Shown: positions 54,577 through 62,682 of the stretch, piece after piece
Numbering within the stretch: position 1 is the first letter of the stretch
How the letters are laid out: each line of letters begins with the position of its first letter
From: SAR324 cluster bacterium
GTDB lineage: Bacteria > SAR324 > XYD2-FULL-50-16
Direction: 5' to 3'
DNA length: 62,682 nt
Assembly (NCBI GenBank): GCA_028282885.1
Contig: JANQGX010000031.1
Coordinates: forward strand, 1 to 62,682
Notes under the pieces: generated by a model
Database searches by the model: none
What the model saw: the letters and a program-made list of their open reading frames with translations, nothing else
What the model was told of the DNA's origin: nothing
Program-made: the position numbers and the translations under genes

Positions 54577-55361
54577 CATACCGCCTGGCTGCTGTCGGTG
54601 ACAATTGTATCGACGCCTATCATGAACAGAACCAATACTTCGCAGGGGGTAACGCTGTGAATGTAGCAGTGTACACAAAACGCCTGGGCGGAGAGAGCTC
54701 CTATACCGGATTTATCGGTACTGATCATCATGGCAGGATCCTTAAAAAAGCCTTGACGGATGAACAGGTAGATGTTTCACACCTGTATGTAAAACCCGGG
54801 AAAACGGCAGTAACGGAAGTGAAACTGGAAGGCAGCAATCGCATTTTGGGAGATTACGATGAAGGTGTTATGAAAGATTTTTTTCTCACCGATGACGATT
54901 TGTCCTTCCTTGGCCGGCACCAGGTGGTGCATACCGGTTTGTGGGGAAGAACCGTACCTTATTTAAAGCGATTAAAAGAAACGGGGGTTCCGGTATCCTT
55001 TGATTTCGCCGACAAACTGAACCATCCGGATATCCCCGAAGCCCTTCCTGACGTCGCTTTTGCGTTTTTCTCCCATGATAAAAACGATGATTTTATCCGG
55101 GATTTTCTGACGGCAAACTGGCAGAAAGGTCCCAGGTACACCATTGCAACACTCGGAGAGCATGGGAGCCTGGGATATGACGGCAGGGAAATGCATTTCT
55201 GTCCGATTGCAGAGGCATCGGTCGTAGATACAATGGGAGCCGGTGATTCATTTATTGCCGGTTTTTTAAATGAACACTACCAGGGCGCCACCCTGTCGGA
55301 AGCGATGAGGGCAGGTGCCAGAAATGCAGCTATCACAATTGGTTATCATGGTTCCTGGTAA
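54573..55361 (+). CDS. frlD: Fructoselysine 6-kinase (PfkB/ribokinase family)
   Basis: ATG 54573 overlaps the repressor stop as ATGA and gives 262 residues, one more than E. coli FrlD. The identity is strong along the chain: AAVGDNCIDAY, FAGGNAVNVAVYTKRLG, GDYDEGVMKDF, and the C-terminal YHGSW where E. coli has YHGAW. The catalytic base is Asp225 in DTMGAGDSFIAGFL. It phosphorylates C6 of fructoselysine taken up from outside. It lacks a long N-terminal extension and is cytoplasmic. Confidence 0.92.
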   Translation: MTYRLAAVGDNCIDAYHEQNQYFAGGNAVNVAVYTKRLGGESSYTGFIGTDHHGRILKKALTDEQVDVSHLYVKPGKTAVTEVKLEGSNRILGDYDEGVMKDFFLTDDDLSFLGRHQVVHTGLWGRTVPYLKRLKETGVPVSFDFADKLNHPDIPEALPDVAFAFFSHDKNDDFIRDFLTANWQKGPRYTIATLGEHGSLGYDGREMHFCPIAEASVVDTMGAGDSFIAGFLNEHYQGATLSEAMRAGARNAAITIGYHGSW

Positions 55362-56094
55362 ATCTAATCGTAAAATAGAACACAGAACCCCTTTGCATTT
55401 GCAGCTCAAAGGTGTTTTGCTTCAGAAAATCGAAAACGGTGTCTACAATCCCGGTGATCTGATTCCTTCAGAGCGTCAACTGGCCGAACAGTACGGATTG
55501 AATCGCATGACGGTCCGGGGGGCGATCGGCGCCCTGGTCAGTGAGGGAATCTTGAAACGGGTTCAGGGAAAAGGGACCTATGTTATAAAACAGAAAATTC
55601 GACGCGATTTGAATAACCTCCAGGGATTCAGCCATACAATGAAGGACCGCGGGGTTCATCCGACGTCTAAAGTTCTGGCAACGCAAACCATTCACGGGGC
55701 ATTGGCATTGAACAACAAAATGAAGCTGCCACGGGATGCGGACCTGTTCAACATCACCAGGTTACGCCTGGGAGATGGGCATCCCATCGCACTTGAAGAG
55801 ACCTATATTCCGCGGAATATCATAAAAAATATCCAGGACATCGATTTCAATGTTTTTTCTCTTTATGAAGCTTTTTCACTAAATGGCATCCTGCTGAAAA
55901 ACGCTTACCAGTCACTAACCGTTGTCAGAGTCAACCACCCCTACGCCAGGCTCCTTAAGATAAAAGAAGGGGCTTCCGTCTTCCTGTTTGAGTGCCTCAC
56001 GTACAATCAGCAGGATTATATTGTGGAATACACCAAATCCTACACCCGTGGCGACGATTGTCTCTTTTATACGGAACTGGTTAAAAGCAATTGA
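55348..56094 (+). CDS. Second GntR/UTRA regulator
   Basis: ATG 55348 gives 248 residues and overlaps frlD by 14 bases. The winged helix has PSERQLAEQYGLNRMTVRGA and GKGTYVIKQK. The UTRA domain ends in IVEYTKSYTRGDDC. It is clearly related to FrlR at 53848 in every segment but is well diverged. Two repressors of one type around one kinase gene suggest response to two related ligands, or a repressor and a specialised partner. Confidence 0.86.
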   Translation: MVPGKSNRKIEHRTPLHLQLKGVLLQKIENGVYNPGDLIPSERQLAEQYGLNRMTVRGAIGALVSEGILKRVQGKGTYVIKQKIRRDLNNLQGFSHTMKDRGVHPTSKVLATQTIHGALALNNKMKLPRDADLFNITRLRLGDGHPIALEETYIPRNIIKNIQDIDFNVFSLYEAFSLNGILLKNAYQSLTVVRVNHPYARLLKIKEGASVFLFECLTYNQQDYIVEYTKSYTRGDDCLFYTELVKSN

Positions 56095-56204
56095 TGTCAT
56101 GTCAATCCTGCCCGATTCAAAAACAGTCGCTACAAAAACTCTATAATTTCGTGTCGTTATAGGCTGTTGATCTATCCGTTTCCAAACAGCATTCTTTTAA
56201 TCGC

Positions 56205-56233
56205 TTGACACCGATCTTTTAAATTGGTAAAGA
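56205..56233 (+). promoter_or_regulatory. Promoter of the ABC transporter-frlB unit
   Basis: TTGACA (56205-56210), a 17-base spacer ending AAATTGG and TAAAGA (56228-56233) match the promoter at 53778-53806. TGG before the -10 gives an extended -10. Confidence 0.65.
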
Positions 56234-56243
56234 ATTTTGCTAG

Positions 56244-56264
56244 GTGGTATATAGTATAAACCAC
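56244..56264. promoter_or_regulatory. Putative GntR/UTRA operator 2, near-perfect palindrome
   Basis: GTGGTATATA and TATAAACCAC flank a central G and pair at 9 of 10 positions. The site covers the expected transcription start. GntR/UTRA repressors commonly use such GGT...ACC palindromes. Confidence 0.6.
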
Positions 56265-56479
56265 TAAATGTCTTCCAATCATTCTAATGAGTACTTGATA
56301 AGATAAAAATCATAGTGGGTTGGAGGAAAAGGAATGTGGAAAGCTGCCGGATGTTTATCAGATTACAGCTTTCTTAAGTGTTCCACCCTGGTTGTTTACG
56401 TTAGTTAATACTCTGAAATTTTAGAAAAATTTCATTTCAAGCACAGAATATTGGTATTAAATTCAGATGGAGAGTGATC

Positions 56480-57358
56480 ATGATTAAGAAACTGCGTTTG
56501 GTCTTTTTGAGTTTGATTTTTGTTCAAATGTTATTTATTTCCGGTACTGTTTTTGCGGTGGATAAAAACCAGGATTTGTTGCAGCAAATCATTGCCAGGG
56601 GAGAGTTGAAAGTGGGCACCGCAGTTGGTTATCCGCCCTTTGAAATGACGGATGCAAAGAACAATTACATTGGGTTTGACATTGATATTGCCAGGTTTGT
56701 TGCGCGAAATCTGGGTGTTGAATTGAAGGTGACCAATGTGGACTGGCAGGGGATTATCCCGGGCTTGGTCATCGGTCAATACGATATGCTGATATCCGGA
56801 ATGACCGCTACTCTTGAGAGGGCAAAAAAGATCCAGTTTGCCACCCCTTATATTCAGGTTGGACAAAAACTGCTGATCAATAAAAAGAGATTGCCCAAGG
56901 TGACGTCTTATAAAGAATTGGTGACAAAGGAAAACCTGATCATTTCCACCGGCTTGTCCAATACCGGTCACTTCCTGGCAATGAACCTTTTCCCCAAAGC
57001 TCAATTTCGTCCAACCAGTGACGTTGAAGCCGCCCAGGATGTAATTTTCGGGAAAGCCGACATTGGAATATTCGATGGTCCTTTCGCACAAAAATACCTG
57101 AATACTTACGGGACAAAGGTTTATTCCACAAATGACTTACTCAGTGCAGAACCGCTTGCTATTGGCGTAAGGCAGGGTGTAGAAACACTCATGTTCATGA
57201 ATTGGCTGAACACCTGTATGTACCATCTCAATGAAATTACGATTGTTAACAAGGAATTGATGGAAGAGTTCGATCTGGACAAATCCTTTATGGGTAAAAA
57301 GTTCTATGATGCCCTTTATCACAAATGGTTTGTTGTCTGGTTAAAGGGAGACGAGTAG
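56480..57358 (+). CDS. Polar-amino-acid-type ABC substrate-binding protein
   Basis: ATG 56480 with GGAGAG five bases before it gives 292 residues; GTG 56474 is a weaker option. A signal peptide (ending TVFAV) precedes the SBP_bac_3 fold, with VGTAVGYPPFEMTDAKNNYI, GFDIDIARFVA, GLVIGQYDMLISGMTATLER and FGKADIGIFDGP. In this locus it should bind fructoselysine or another Amadori amino acid, where E. coli uses the permease FrlA. Confidence 0.87.
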   Translation: MIKKLRLVFLSLIFVQMLFISGTVFAVDKNQDLLQQIIARGELKVGTAVGYPPFEMTDAKNNYIGFDIDIARFVARNLGVELKVTNVDWQGIIPGLVIGQYDMLISGMTATLERAKKIQFATPYIQVGQKLLINKKRLPKVTSYKELVTKENLIISTGLSNTGHFLAMNLFPKAQFRPTSDVEAAQDVIFGKADIGIFDGPFAQKYLNTYGTKVYSTNDLLSAEPLAIGVRQGVETLMFMNWLNTCMYHLNEITIVNKELMEEFDLDKSFMGKKFYDALYHKWFVVWLKGDE

Positions 57359-57363
57359 ATTCA

Positions 57364-57437
57364 TTGCCTTCTAATTGAAGGCAACCCCCGTCACCGTTTT
57401 CTCGACATCTCTCCTCCTCCGGTTGAGGAAACGGTGA
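57364..57437 (+). other. Two tandem hairpins between binding protein and permease genes
   Basis: The first is TTGCCTTC and GAAGGCAA around a five-base loop (57364-57384). The second is a 13-base stem (57391-57403 with 57425-57437) with one wobble pair and a 21-base loop. Neither has a T-tract. They probably protect the binding-protein mRNA and reduce read-through into the permease gene. Confidence 0.55.
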
Positions 57438-57497
57438 TTCGCTGACTGTATTCAAATCAGGAATCCGAATTTTTCAATCTCATATTACAGAGACCCC

Positions 57498-58286
57498 ATG
57501 TTACAAGAGAAATCCCTGATTCAAAATTGTATAAGCCTGGGCATTCGCATTTTTAATGTAACATTGCTGATTGCCGCGTTGGGCTGGGGAAGTTACTACC
57601 TGCTTTCATCCGCCGGTTATCAATTCAATTTTAACGCGGTATTTAAATATTTCAATGTGTTTAATAACGGATTATGGATGACCATCCAGTTATCCTTGAG
57701 CGCATTCGGGCTCTCCATTATATTCGGGCTGATCATCGCCCTGGGCAGGATGTCCAAAATAAAACTCATTGCGGATATCTCCCTGACTTATGTTGTTGTA
57801 TTCAGGAATATCCCGCTTTTGGTCGTCATTGCCATTTTCAATTGGGGAATCGGTAGTTCCTTTCCGGAGGTCAGTATTTTTGTTTGGTCGATTCTGGCAC
57901 TTTCTGTTTTTGAGGCTTCTTATATCGCCGAGATTTTTCGCGGAGGTATTGAATCCATTCAAAAAGAACAGGTGGAATCGGCTCAATCCCTGGGACTGAC
58001 GTACCTTCAATGTCTGCGGTACGTGATTATTCCCCAGGCGTTGAGATCCATCCTTCCATCCCTGACCGGACAGATCGTGACACTCGTCAAAGACTCCTCC
58101 CTCGCATCGATCATTGGACTTCTTGAACTGACATTGGCGTCCAGAACCGTTGTCGGATCCACGTTTGCCGCATTGGAGTCGTATGCGGTTATCGCCCTGT
58201 ACTATTTCATCGTCTGTTATCCGATTTCCATTATTTCGACGATCATGGAAAAGCAGATGCGAAAAAACCTTCAAAACCCAAATTGA
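57498..58286 (+). CDS. Polar-amino-acid-type ABC permease
   Basis: The protein has 262 residues with about five to six membrane helices. The permease loop reads EQVESAQSLGLTYLQCLRYV, followed by IIPQALRSILPSLTGQIVTL and VKDSSLASIIGLLELT, all standard for the HisMQ family. Only one permease gene is present, so it should act as a homodimer. Confidence 0.89.
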   Translation: MLQEKSLIQNCISLGIRIFNVTLLIAALGWGSYYLLSSAGYQFNFNAVFKYFNVFNNGLWMTIQLSLSAFGLSIIFGLIIALGRMSKIKLIADISLTYVVVFRNIPLLVVIAIFNWGIGSSFPEVSIFVWSILALSVFEASYIAEIFRGGIESIQKEQVESAQSLGLTYLQCLRYVIIPQALRSILPSLTGQIVTLVKDSSLASIIGLLELTLASRTVVGSTFAALESYAVIALYYFIVCYPISIISTIMEKQMRKNLQNPN

Positions 58287-58315
58287 GCTGAACCCAAAAC
58301 AGAGTATCAACCGAC

Positions 58316-59038
58316 ATGAAAATAAAAATAGATCAGATCAGTAAGTGGTTTGGGAAGAATCAGGTTTTGCGGAATGTGAGTATGGAAATCGAGTCCTCTC
58401 TGGTGATTTGTGGTCCCAGCGGCTCGGGAAAAAGTACGCTTGCCCGTTGTATAAACGGGTTGGAGAAGGTCCAGGCCGGAACCATATATGTCGGCGAAAC
58501 GGAAGTGACATCGCCGAAGACCAATATTCCTCAACTCAGGCAGAAAGTAGGAATGGTGTTTCAGGCATACAATCTTTTTCCCCATATGAAAGTGATTGAT
58601 AACCTGATGCTGGCCCCTACAAAAGTTTTAAGACGTTCCAGGGAGGAAGCTTACGAAACGGCCATGTCTTTGCTGGAAAAAGTGGGGATTCCGGACAAGG
58701 CGAATGTTTATCCTGACCAGATATCCGGCGGACAGAAACAGAGGGCTGCAATTGCAAGGGCGTTAGCCATGAAACCCGAGGTGATTATTTTTGATGAACC
58801 TACCTCAGCCCTGGACCCGGAAATGATTCAGGAGGTTTTGGAAGTGATGAAGGGTCTGGTTAAGGACGGCATCACCATGATCGTCATTACCCACGAAATG
58901 GGATTTGCCAGGGAAGTGGCTGCCAACATTGCGTTTATGGACAATGGTGAACTGATTGAAATGGCCCCCCCGGAGCAGTTTTTTAACCGTCCGGCATCTC
59001 CCCGCATAAAAGATTTTTTACAAAAAGTTCTACTATAA
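58316..59038 (+). CDS. Polar-amino-acid-type ABC ATPase
   Basis: The protein has 240 residues, with Walker A GPSGSGKST, signature ISGGQKQRAAIAR, Walker B VIIFDEPTSALDPE and switch His in VITHEMGFAREV. It is a GlnQ-like ATPase and lies 29 bases after the permease gene. It completes the importer. Confidence 0.92.
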   Translation: MKIKIDQISKWFGKNQVLRNVSMEIESSLVICGPSGSGKSTLARCINGLEKVQAGTIYVGETEVTSPKTNIPQLRQKVGMVFQAYNLFPHMKVIDNLMLAPTKVLRRSREEAYETAMSLLEKVGIPDKANVYPDQISGGQKQRAAIARALAMKPEVIIFDEPTSALDPEMIQEVLEVMKGLVKDGITMIVITHEMGFAREVAANIAFMDNGELIEMAPPEQFFNRPASPRIKDFLQKVLL

Positions 59039-59067
59039 GATGACTACTGCAACATGGAGTTTATAGA

Positions 59068-60090
59068 ATGTTAGATATCAACAAAGCCGATGTCGATTTT
59101 TTAGTAACCGAAAACATGATTACTGAGGTCAACTGTTCAATCGAACGGGATGTCCCAAAGTTAAAAGAGATTTCAGATGAAATGCTCAATCGAAAAATCG
59201 AACGGGTTTACTTTGTGGCTTGCGGTTCCCCGTTATGTGCAGCAAGAACGGCCAAGCTGTTGTTCGATCGATATTCGCCGATTCATTGCGAGGTTTATTC
59301 CGGTTGGGAGTTTATCGACAATGGCCCCTTTGTTTTGGGCCCCAATACGGCAGTTGTTGCAATAACCGATTACGGGAAAACCGAGGAAGTGATTCAATCC
59401 GTAGAGCTGGCAAGACAGAAAAGTGCGATGACAATCGTATTCACCAAAAAAGCAACGAATCCCATTGCAAGCGTCGGCGAATTTTTGGTTGCATACGAGG
59501 CGGAGTGCATCTGGGAAATTCACCTGTTACTAAGCTATGTTCTGTCCATCCAGTTTATTAACAAGGTAATGCCAAATATTGAGCTGGAACGTATCTATGA
59601 GGATCTGTTCAAACTACCGCAAGTGCTGGAAAAGCTGGTGACGGAATATGAGGCAACCGGTAAAGAACTGGGTAAAAAAGCTTCAAAATGGCCCATGATT
59701 TACACGGTAGCGGCAGGTCCGCTCCGACCACTGGCTTACAAGGAAGGTATCATTACCTTAATGGAATTCACCTGGACGCACGGTTCAATGGTTGAAAGCG
59801 GCGAATTCAGACATGGTCCCCTGGAAATAGTTGAAGAGGGGGTTCCTTTTATTTTTTTACTGGGAACGGATGAAAGCCGACATACAACCGAACGCGCTAT
59901 TCGTTTTGTCAAAAAACTGACAAAAGACGTTATTGTGATTGACTACCGGGAGTTTGCCAACGGGCTGCATCCTGCCTTGTCGCCATTTGTACTTTTTGTT
60001 CCGATGGAGTGGATTTGCTACTATCTGTCTATTTACAAGGACCATAATCCGGATGACAGGCGTTATTACGGAGGCTTGGTTGAGTACTAA
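59068..60090 (+). CDS. frlB: Fructoselysine-6-phosphate deglycase
   Basis: The protein has 340 residues, the same as E. coli FrlB, and matches it strongly along the chain: MLDINKADVDFLVTENMI, FVACGSPLCAARTAKLL, DYGKTEEVIQSVEL and ESGEFRHGPLEIVE. The C terminus YYLSIYKDHNPDDRRYYGGL is almost the same. It has two SIS domains. It hydrolyses fructoselysine 6-phosphate to glucose 6-phosphate and lysine. With frlD this forms a complete Amadori pathway, though on separate transcription units. Confidence 0.94.
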   Translation: MLDINKADVDFLVTENMITEVNCSIERDVPKLKEISDEMLNRKIERVYFVACGSPLCAARTAKLLFDRYSPIHCEVYSGWEFIDNGPFVLGPNTAVVAITDYGKTEEVIQSVELARQKSAMTIVFTKKATNPIASVGEFLVAYEAECIWEIHLLLSYVLSIQFINKVMPNIELERIYEDLFKLPQVLEKLVTEYEATGKELGKKASKWPMIYTVAAGPLRPLAYKEGIITLMEFTWTHGSMVESGEFRHGPLEIVEEGVPFIFLLGTDESRHTTERAIRFVKKLTKDVIVIDYREFANGLHPALSPFVLFVPMEWICYYLSIYKDHNPDDRRYYGGLVEY

Positions 60091-60173
60091 CCCACCAGCT
60101 TGCTCAGAATCAGTTCGACAGTCCGGGCAGAGATTGTCTGTTTTATCTTACCTGGTTATGCATTTGGTCTTGA

Positions 60174-61325
60174 ATGAACTCACATCGTTTTTTATTTCTT
60201 ACGCTGATTAGCGTTGTTTTTATATCCGGTTTAACGCAGGGAATACTGCTTCCATTGCTATCAATTCTCTTGGAGGAGCGTGGTGTCTCGGCCAGTTTAA
60301 ACGGATTGAATGCATCGGTTTTATACTTCGGGATAATTGTTTCTGCCACAATTGCCGAAAAGGTGCTCTACCACACCGGATATAAACCGATGATGCATTT
60401 TGGGCTTCTTCCAACCGCCATCCTGATCTTTCTGTTTCCTGTATTTACCTCCTATTCCGTCTGGATGGTATTTCGATTTTGTATGGGGCTGACAGGTAAT
60501 ATTTTGCATTATGCCACTGTTGTTTGGCTGACCAACATCGCACCACCGGATAAGAGAGGTCGATATCTTTCCGCCTACGGATTTTCCTTCGGATTGGGAT
60601 TTGCCATTGGCCCCTTGCTGACTCAACTCCGGCATATTTCTGATGCCACGCCATTCATCGTTTCAGGTGTTTTGACACTGGTTTCGGTGATTCCGGTCTT
60701 AAAACTGGTCAACCACACACCTCAATTAAAAACTGAAAATTCGGATGATCAAAGTCAGAGTGTCAGATTGACCAGGGTGCTGGGGCTGGCATGGTTCGCT
60801 TTTTTGCCTACTTTTGGTTATGGCTTTCTGGAAACTGCCATGAGTGGCAGTTTGCCGGTGTTCATGGTCCGCCACGGGTTCAGCGGTGTCGAAACCTCTA
60901 CAATGTTGACGGTTTTTTTCTCCGCAGGATTAATCACTCAATTACCATTGGGATGGTTGAGCGACCGAATTGGCAGGAAAAAAACGCTGATCATTGGTTT
61001 TGTTGGAGGCATCAGCGGATTCATCCTCTCTGTCAGTCAACCTCCGGACTATATGATGATGTTGATCGGTTTCGGTATTTCCGGGGCTTCCCTGGGGTCC
61101 ATTTATAGCCTGGGAATCAGCTACCTGGTGGATTGTATTCCCAAACACCTCCTCCCGGCAGGCAACACTCTCGGGAGCGTCACCTTCAGCCTGGGTAGCT
61201 TGTTGGGGCCTTTGTGCAGCGGTATTTTCATCCAGGAAGCTGCCGGATATCACTTCTCCTGGATACTGGTTTTCACTTTTACATTGCTGCTGTTGGGTTT
61301 TTGGTGCGGGAAAAAGGTGAACTAA
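60174..61325 (+). CDS. MFS transporter
   Basis: The protein has 383 residues and about twelve membrane helices. The loop 2-3 MFS motif is weak, while loop 8-9 has the clear GWLSDRIGRKKTLIIG. The pattern resembles YcaD/YfkF-type sugar or drug carriers. It is the last gene of the frlB unit, 84 bases downstream. It could export an end product or import an alternative substrate. Confidence 0.85.
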   Translation: MNSHRFLFLTLISVVFISGLTQGILLPLLSILLEERGVSASLNGLNASVLYFGIIVSATIAEKVLYHTGYKPMMHFGLLPTAILIFLFPVFTSYSVWMVFRFCMGLTGNILHYATVVWLTNIAPPDKRGRYLSAYGFSFGLGFAIGPLLTQLRHISDATPFIVSGVLTLVSVIPVLKLVNHTPQLKTENSDDQSQSVRLTRVLGLAWFAFLPTFGYGFLETAMSGSLPVFMVRHGFSGVETSTMLTVFFSAGLITQLPLGWLSDRIGRKKTLIIGFVGGISGFILSVSQPPDYMMMLIGFGISGASLGSIYSLGISYLVDCIPKHLLPAGNTLGSVTFSLGSLLGPLCSGIFIQEAAGYHFSWILVFTFTLLLLGFWCGKKVN

Positions 61326-61769
61326 CCGTTATTGTCGCCCCCGGTTAGACCGATAATCCGCTGGTAAAACTATACATAAAGAAGCAACGTTACCCATGTA
61401 ACGATGCCGTTAAACCGGGAGTCTGCAAAATCCGACCTCCATCATCGCCGCCAGTAAATTCGCGTATATCCCCAGACCATGCCTCTCCGGCGAGAGTTTT
61501 CCGATCCCATTCCATTTGATGATTGCCCTGCCGTGGTGATCAAAGTGATTGTATATGGTCACCTGCCTTGCCTTTCCCGCTGTTTGAGAGTGTACAACAT
61601 CAATTTCAAATCCCCGGGAAATTGTCCTTACAGATTGAAGCGATGCCGGTAAAGCACTGTCTGTTCAAAATTAAAATTCAAAAACAGTCTGAAATATGAT
61701 AACCTGAAGCTGTTTATATTGAAAATCTCAATTCCAACCGTCATCTCTTGTGAATTAGTCTGTTGTCAA
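61326..61769. other. Intergenic region after the MFS gene
   Basis: This 444-base gap contains a small CGTTAC/GTAACG hairpin (61388-61403) without a T-tract and a protein-like minus-strand frame at 61410-61664. The AT-rich part 61660-61760 probably has the promoter of the next gene. Confidence 0.4.
61410..61664 (-). pseudogene. Protein-like minus-strand fragment without a good start
   Basis: An open frame of about 84 codons reads protein-like, for example QVTIYNHFDHHGRAIIKWNG and GLGIYANLLAAMMEVGFC. It has no ATG near its beginning and an in-frame stop upstream. It may be the tail of a lost gene; a GTG inside would leave only about 50 residues. I recognise no family. Confidence 0.25.
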
Positions 61770-62682
61770 ATGGAAAACACTCAAGTTGTCTCGGACTCAT
61801 CAAAAGGTAAAAAGCTGGTCGATCTCATCTATCTGGATCAATACCAGACGAAAACCGATCTTAAGGAACAATACAAAGCAAAAATCAAGACCTGGCTGGA
61901 GTGGATGGATAACAAGCTGGAAAAGGTTGCCAGCACAGATGTGGAAAACCAGGAACAGAATGAGTATTTTGTGGCGAATCACCTGCTGAGGAACTTCCTG
62001 AATAAAAGATATCGGTGGATTTTGGACGCATCGATTAAAGAAAACTTGCGGTACAAGTATTGGCTGGTTTTACCGCCATTTAATCAAAAAGGAGGGATCA
62101 GAAGCTTTTTAACTCATTTTTTCATGTTCAGGGAGACAAGTGACAGTTCGCTGGAGTATGCCAATCTGAACAACTCTGAAAGGGAAGTTCGTATCCTCTG
62201 GGATATCTATAAATTGACCAAAACGCTGGAGACGATCAGCGTACTTGAGAAGTCGATTAAAAGCACTAAACCTTTCAGCTCACGGTTTTCCAAAGACTAT
62301 ATCGCCAGCACGCTGTCCACCATGGCCGGCCTCCTGAATCTGCTGATAAAAATCTGTGTCAAACCGGAAAACCAGGAAGACTTGCGTTTCCGATTCCCGC
62401 CCGGGGTATTTAATCCTGAAACAATCCTTCATCGCAAGGAAACCAAGAACTATCTGATCAACCATGTCACCCTTGAGAAATATGATTACCGAAATTACTT
62501 TTTCCACATCTATTTCAAGTCGAGCATGAAGGCGTCATTCAAGGGAAGAGATTTAAAGTTCCAGTATAACTATCTCGATTTTGAGATCATGCGGCAGGAG
62601 TTTTTGATGGACTGGTTGCAGACACGCCTGAAAAACAGTCCCAAAAAACTGGAGGTGATGGATCGCTACATGCTGGGGAAGA
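61770..62682 (+). CDS. Unrecognised protein, cut by the right window edge
   Basis: The frame opens at ATG 61770 and runs without a stop to the end of the window, 304 codons so far. It is rich in charged and aromatic residues, with no signal peptide or membrane helix, for example DLIYLDQYQTKTDLKEQYK, NFLNKRYRWILDASIKENL and KYDYRNYFFHIYFKSSMKA. It looks like a cytoplasmic, mainly helical protein. I do not recognise a domain. No clear ribosome site precedes the ATG. Confidence 0.7.
   Translation, partial: MENTQVVSDSSKGKKLVDLIYLDQYQTKTDLKEQYKAKIKTWLEWMDNKLEKVASTDVENQEQNEYFVANHLLRNFLNKRYRWILDASIKENLRYKYWLVLPPFNQKGGIRSFLTHFFMFRETSDSSLEYANLNNSEREVRILWDIYKLTKTLETISVLEKSIKSTKPFSSRFSKDYIASTLSTMAGLLNLLIKICVKPENQEDLRFRFPPGVFNPETILHRKETKNYLINHVTLEKYDYRNYFFHIYFKSSMKASFKGRDLKFQYNYLDFEIMRQEFLMDWLQTRLKNSPKKLEVMDRYMLGK

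Larger units (their letters stand above)
56095..56479. other. Promoter region of the ABC-frlB unit
   Basis: This 385-base gap has the promoter at 56205-56233 and the operator at 56244-56264. The remaining 215-base leader shows no gene. I see no terminator for the regulator gene upstream. Confidence 0.5.

Noticed and set aside
1..62682. CRISPR arrays, tRNA, rRNA, prophage or intact IS elements
   Set aside because: I looked for regular spaced repeats, T-loop-like sequences and transposase motifs and saw none. The only repeats found are the promoter pair and isolated palindromes.

Overview
The window is bacterial chromosome from a Gram-negative organism with a strongly anaerobic or facultative respiratory lifestyle. 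The evidence is a Tat-exported molybdo-oxidoreductase with a DmsC anchor, a tungsten-type aldehyde:ferredoxin oxidoreductase, a probable outer-membrane protein, a lipoprotein-like sensor, a TRAP transporter and many two-component proteins. The style (7TMR-DISM kinases, TPR protein, AOR, several amidohydrolases, medium GC) suggests a deltaproteobacterial or SAR324-like lineage, but no rRNA or marker gene is present, so this is inference. I saw no tRNA, rRNA, CRISPR array, phage or intact insertion sequence.

Region 1 (about 0.4-12.9 kb) is a respiratory regulon. A NarX-like kinase, a DmsC-like membrane protein and a NarL-type regulator form one operon. They precede dmsA-dmsB-dmsC, a TorD chaperone, a four-cluster polyferredoxin and a radical SAM protein. 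A conserved 60-bp block carrying a near-consensus sigma70 promoter precedes both the kinase operon and a small membrane-protein gene at 12.2 kb. A decayed PAS-domain gene follows.

Region 2 (13.4-33.2 kb) is polyamine and aldehyde metabolism. It has agmatine deiminase, an amidohydrolase, the putrescine ABC transporter potFGHI, two saccharopine-dehydrogenase-family proteins, an OrdL/PuuB-like flavoprotein and putrescine aminotransferase. Divergent from the aminotransferase is an AOR operon: ferredoxin, AOR, MoaD-like, MoeB-like and an Lrp/AsnC regulator. No NAD-dependent aldehyde dehydrogenase is visible, so AOR is the obvious candidate for oxidising the aminoaldehyde. A D-aminoacylase-like protein follows.

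Region 3 (33.4-38.1 kb) holds a beta-barrel-like secreted protein, a LytS/LytTR two-component pair, a bactofilin-like membrane protein and a formylglycine-generating-enzyme-like protein. Region 4 (38.6-45.6 kb) is a compact catabolic locus: TRAP transporter dctPQM, MBL-fold hydrolase, Tm-1-like ATP-binding protein, class II aldolase and an FCD-type GntR regulator. Its substrate is unknown. Region 5 (45.9-53.6 kb) has two convergent 7TMR-DISM sensor kinases, one with an Hpt/CheA-type core and one a double-kinase hybrid, followed by a TPR protein.

Region 6 (53.8-61.3 kb) is an Amadori-compound (fructoselysine) locus. It contains frlD and frlB, two GntR/UTRA repressors, a polar-amino-acid-type ABC importer and an MFS protein. 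Two matched promoters with GTGGTAT operators probably place both transcription units under one repressor. The window ends inside an unrecognised gene.
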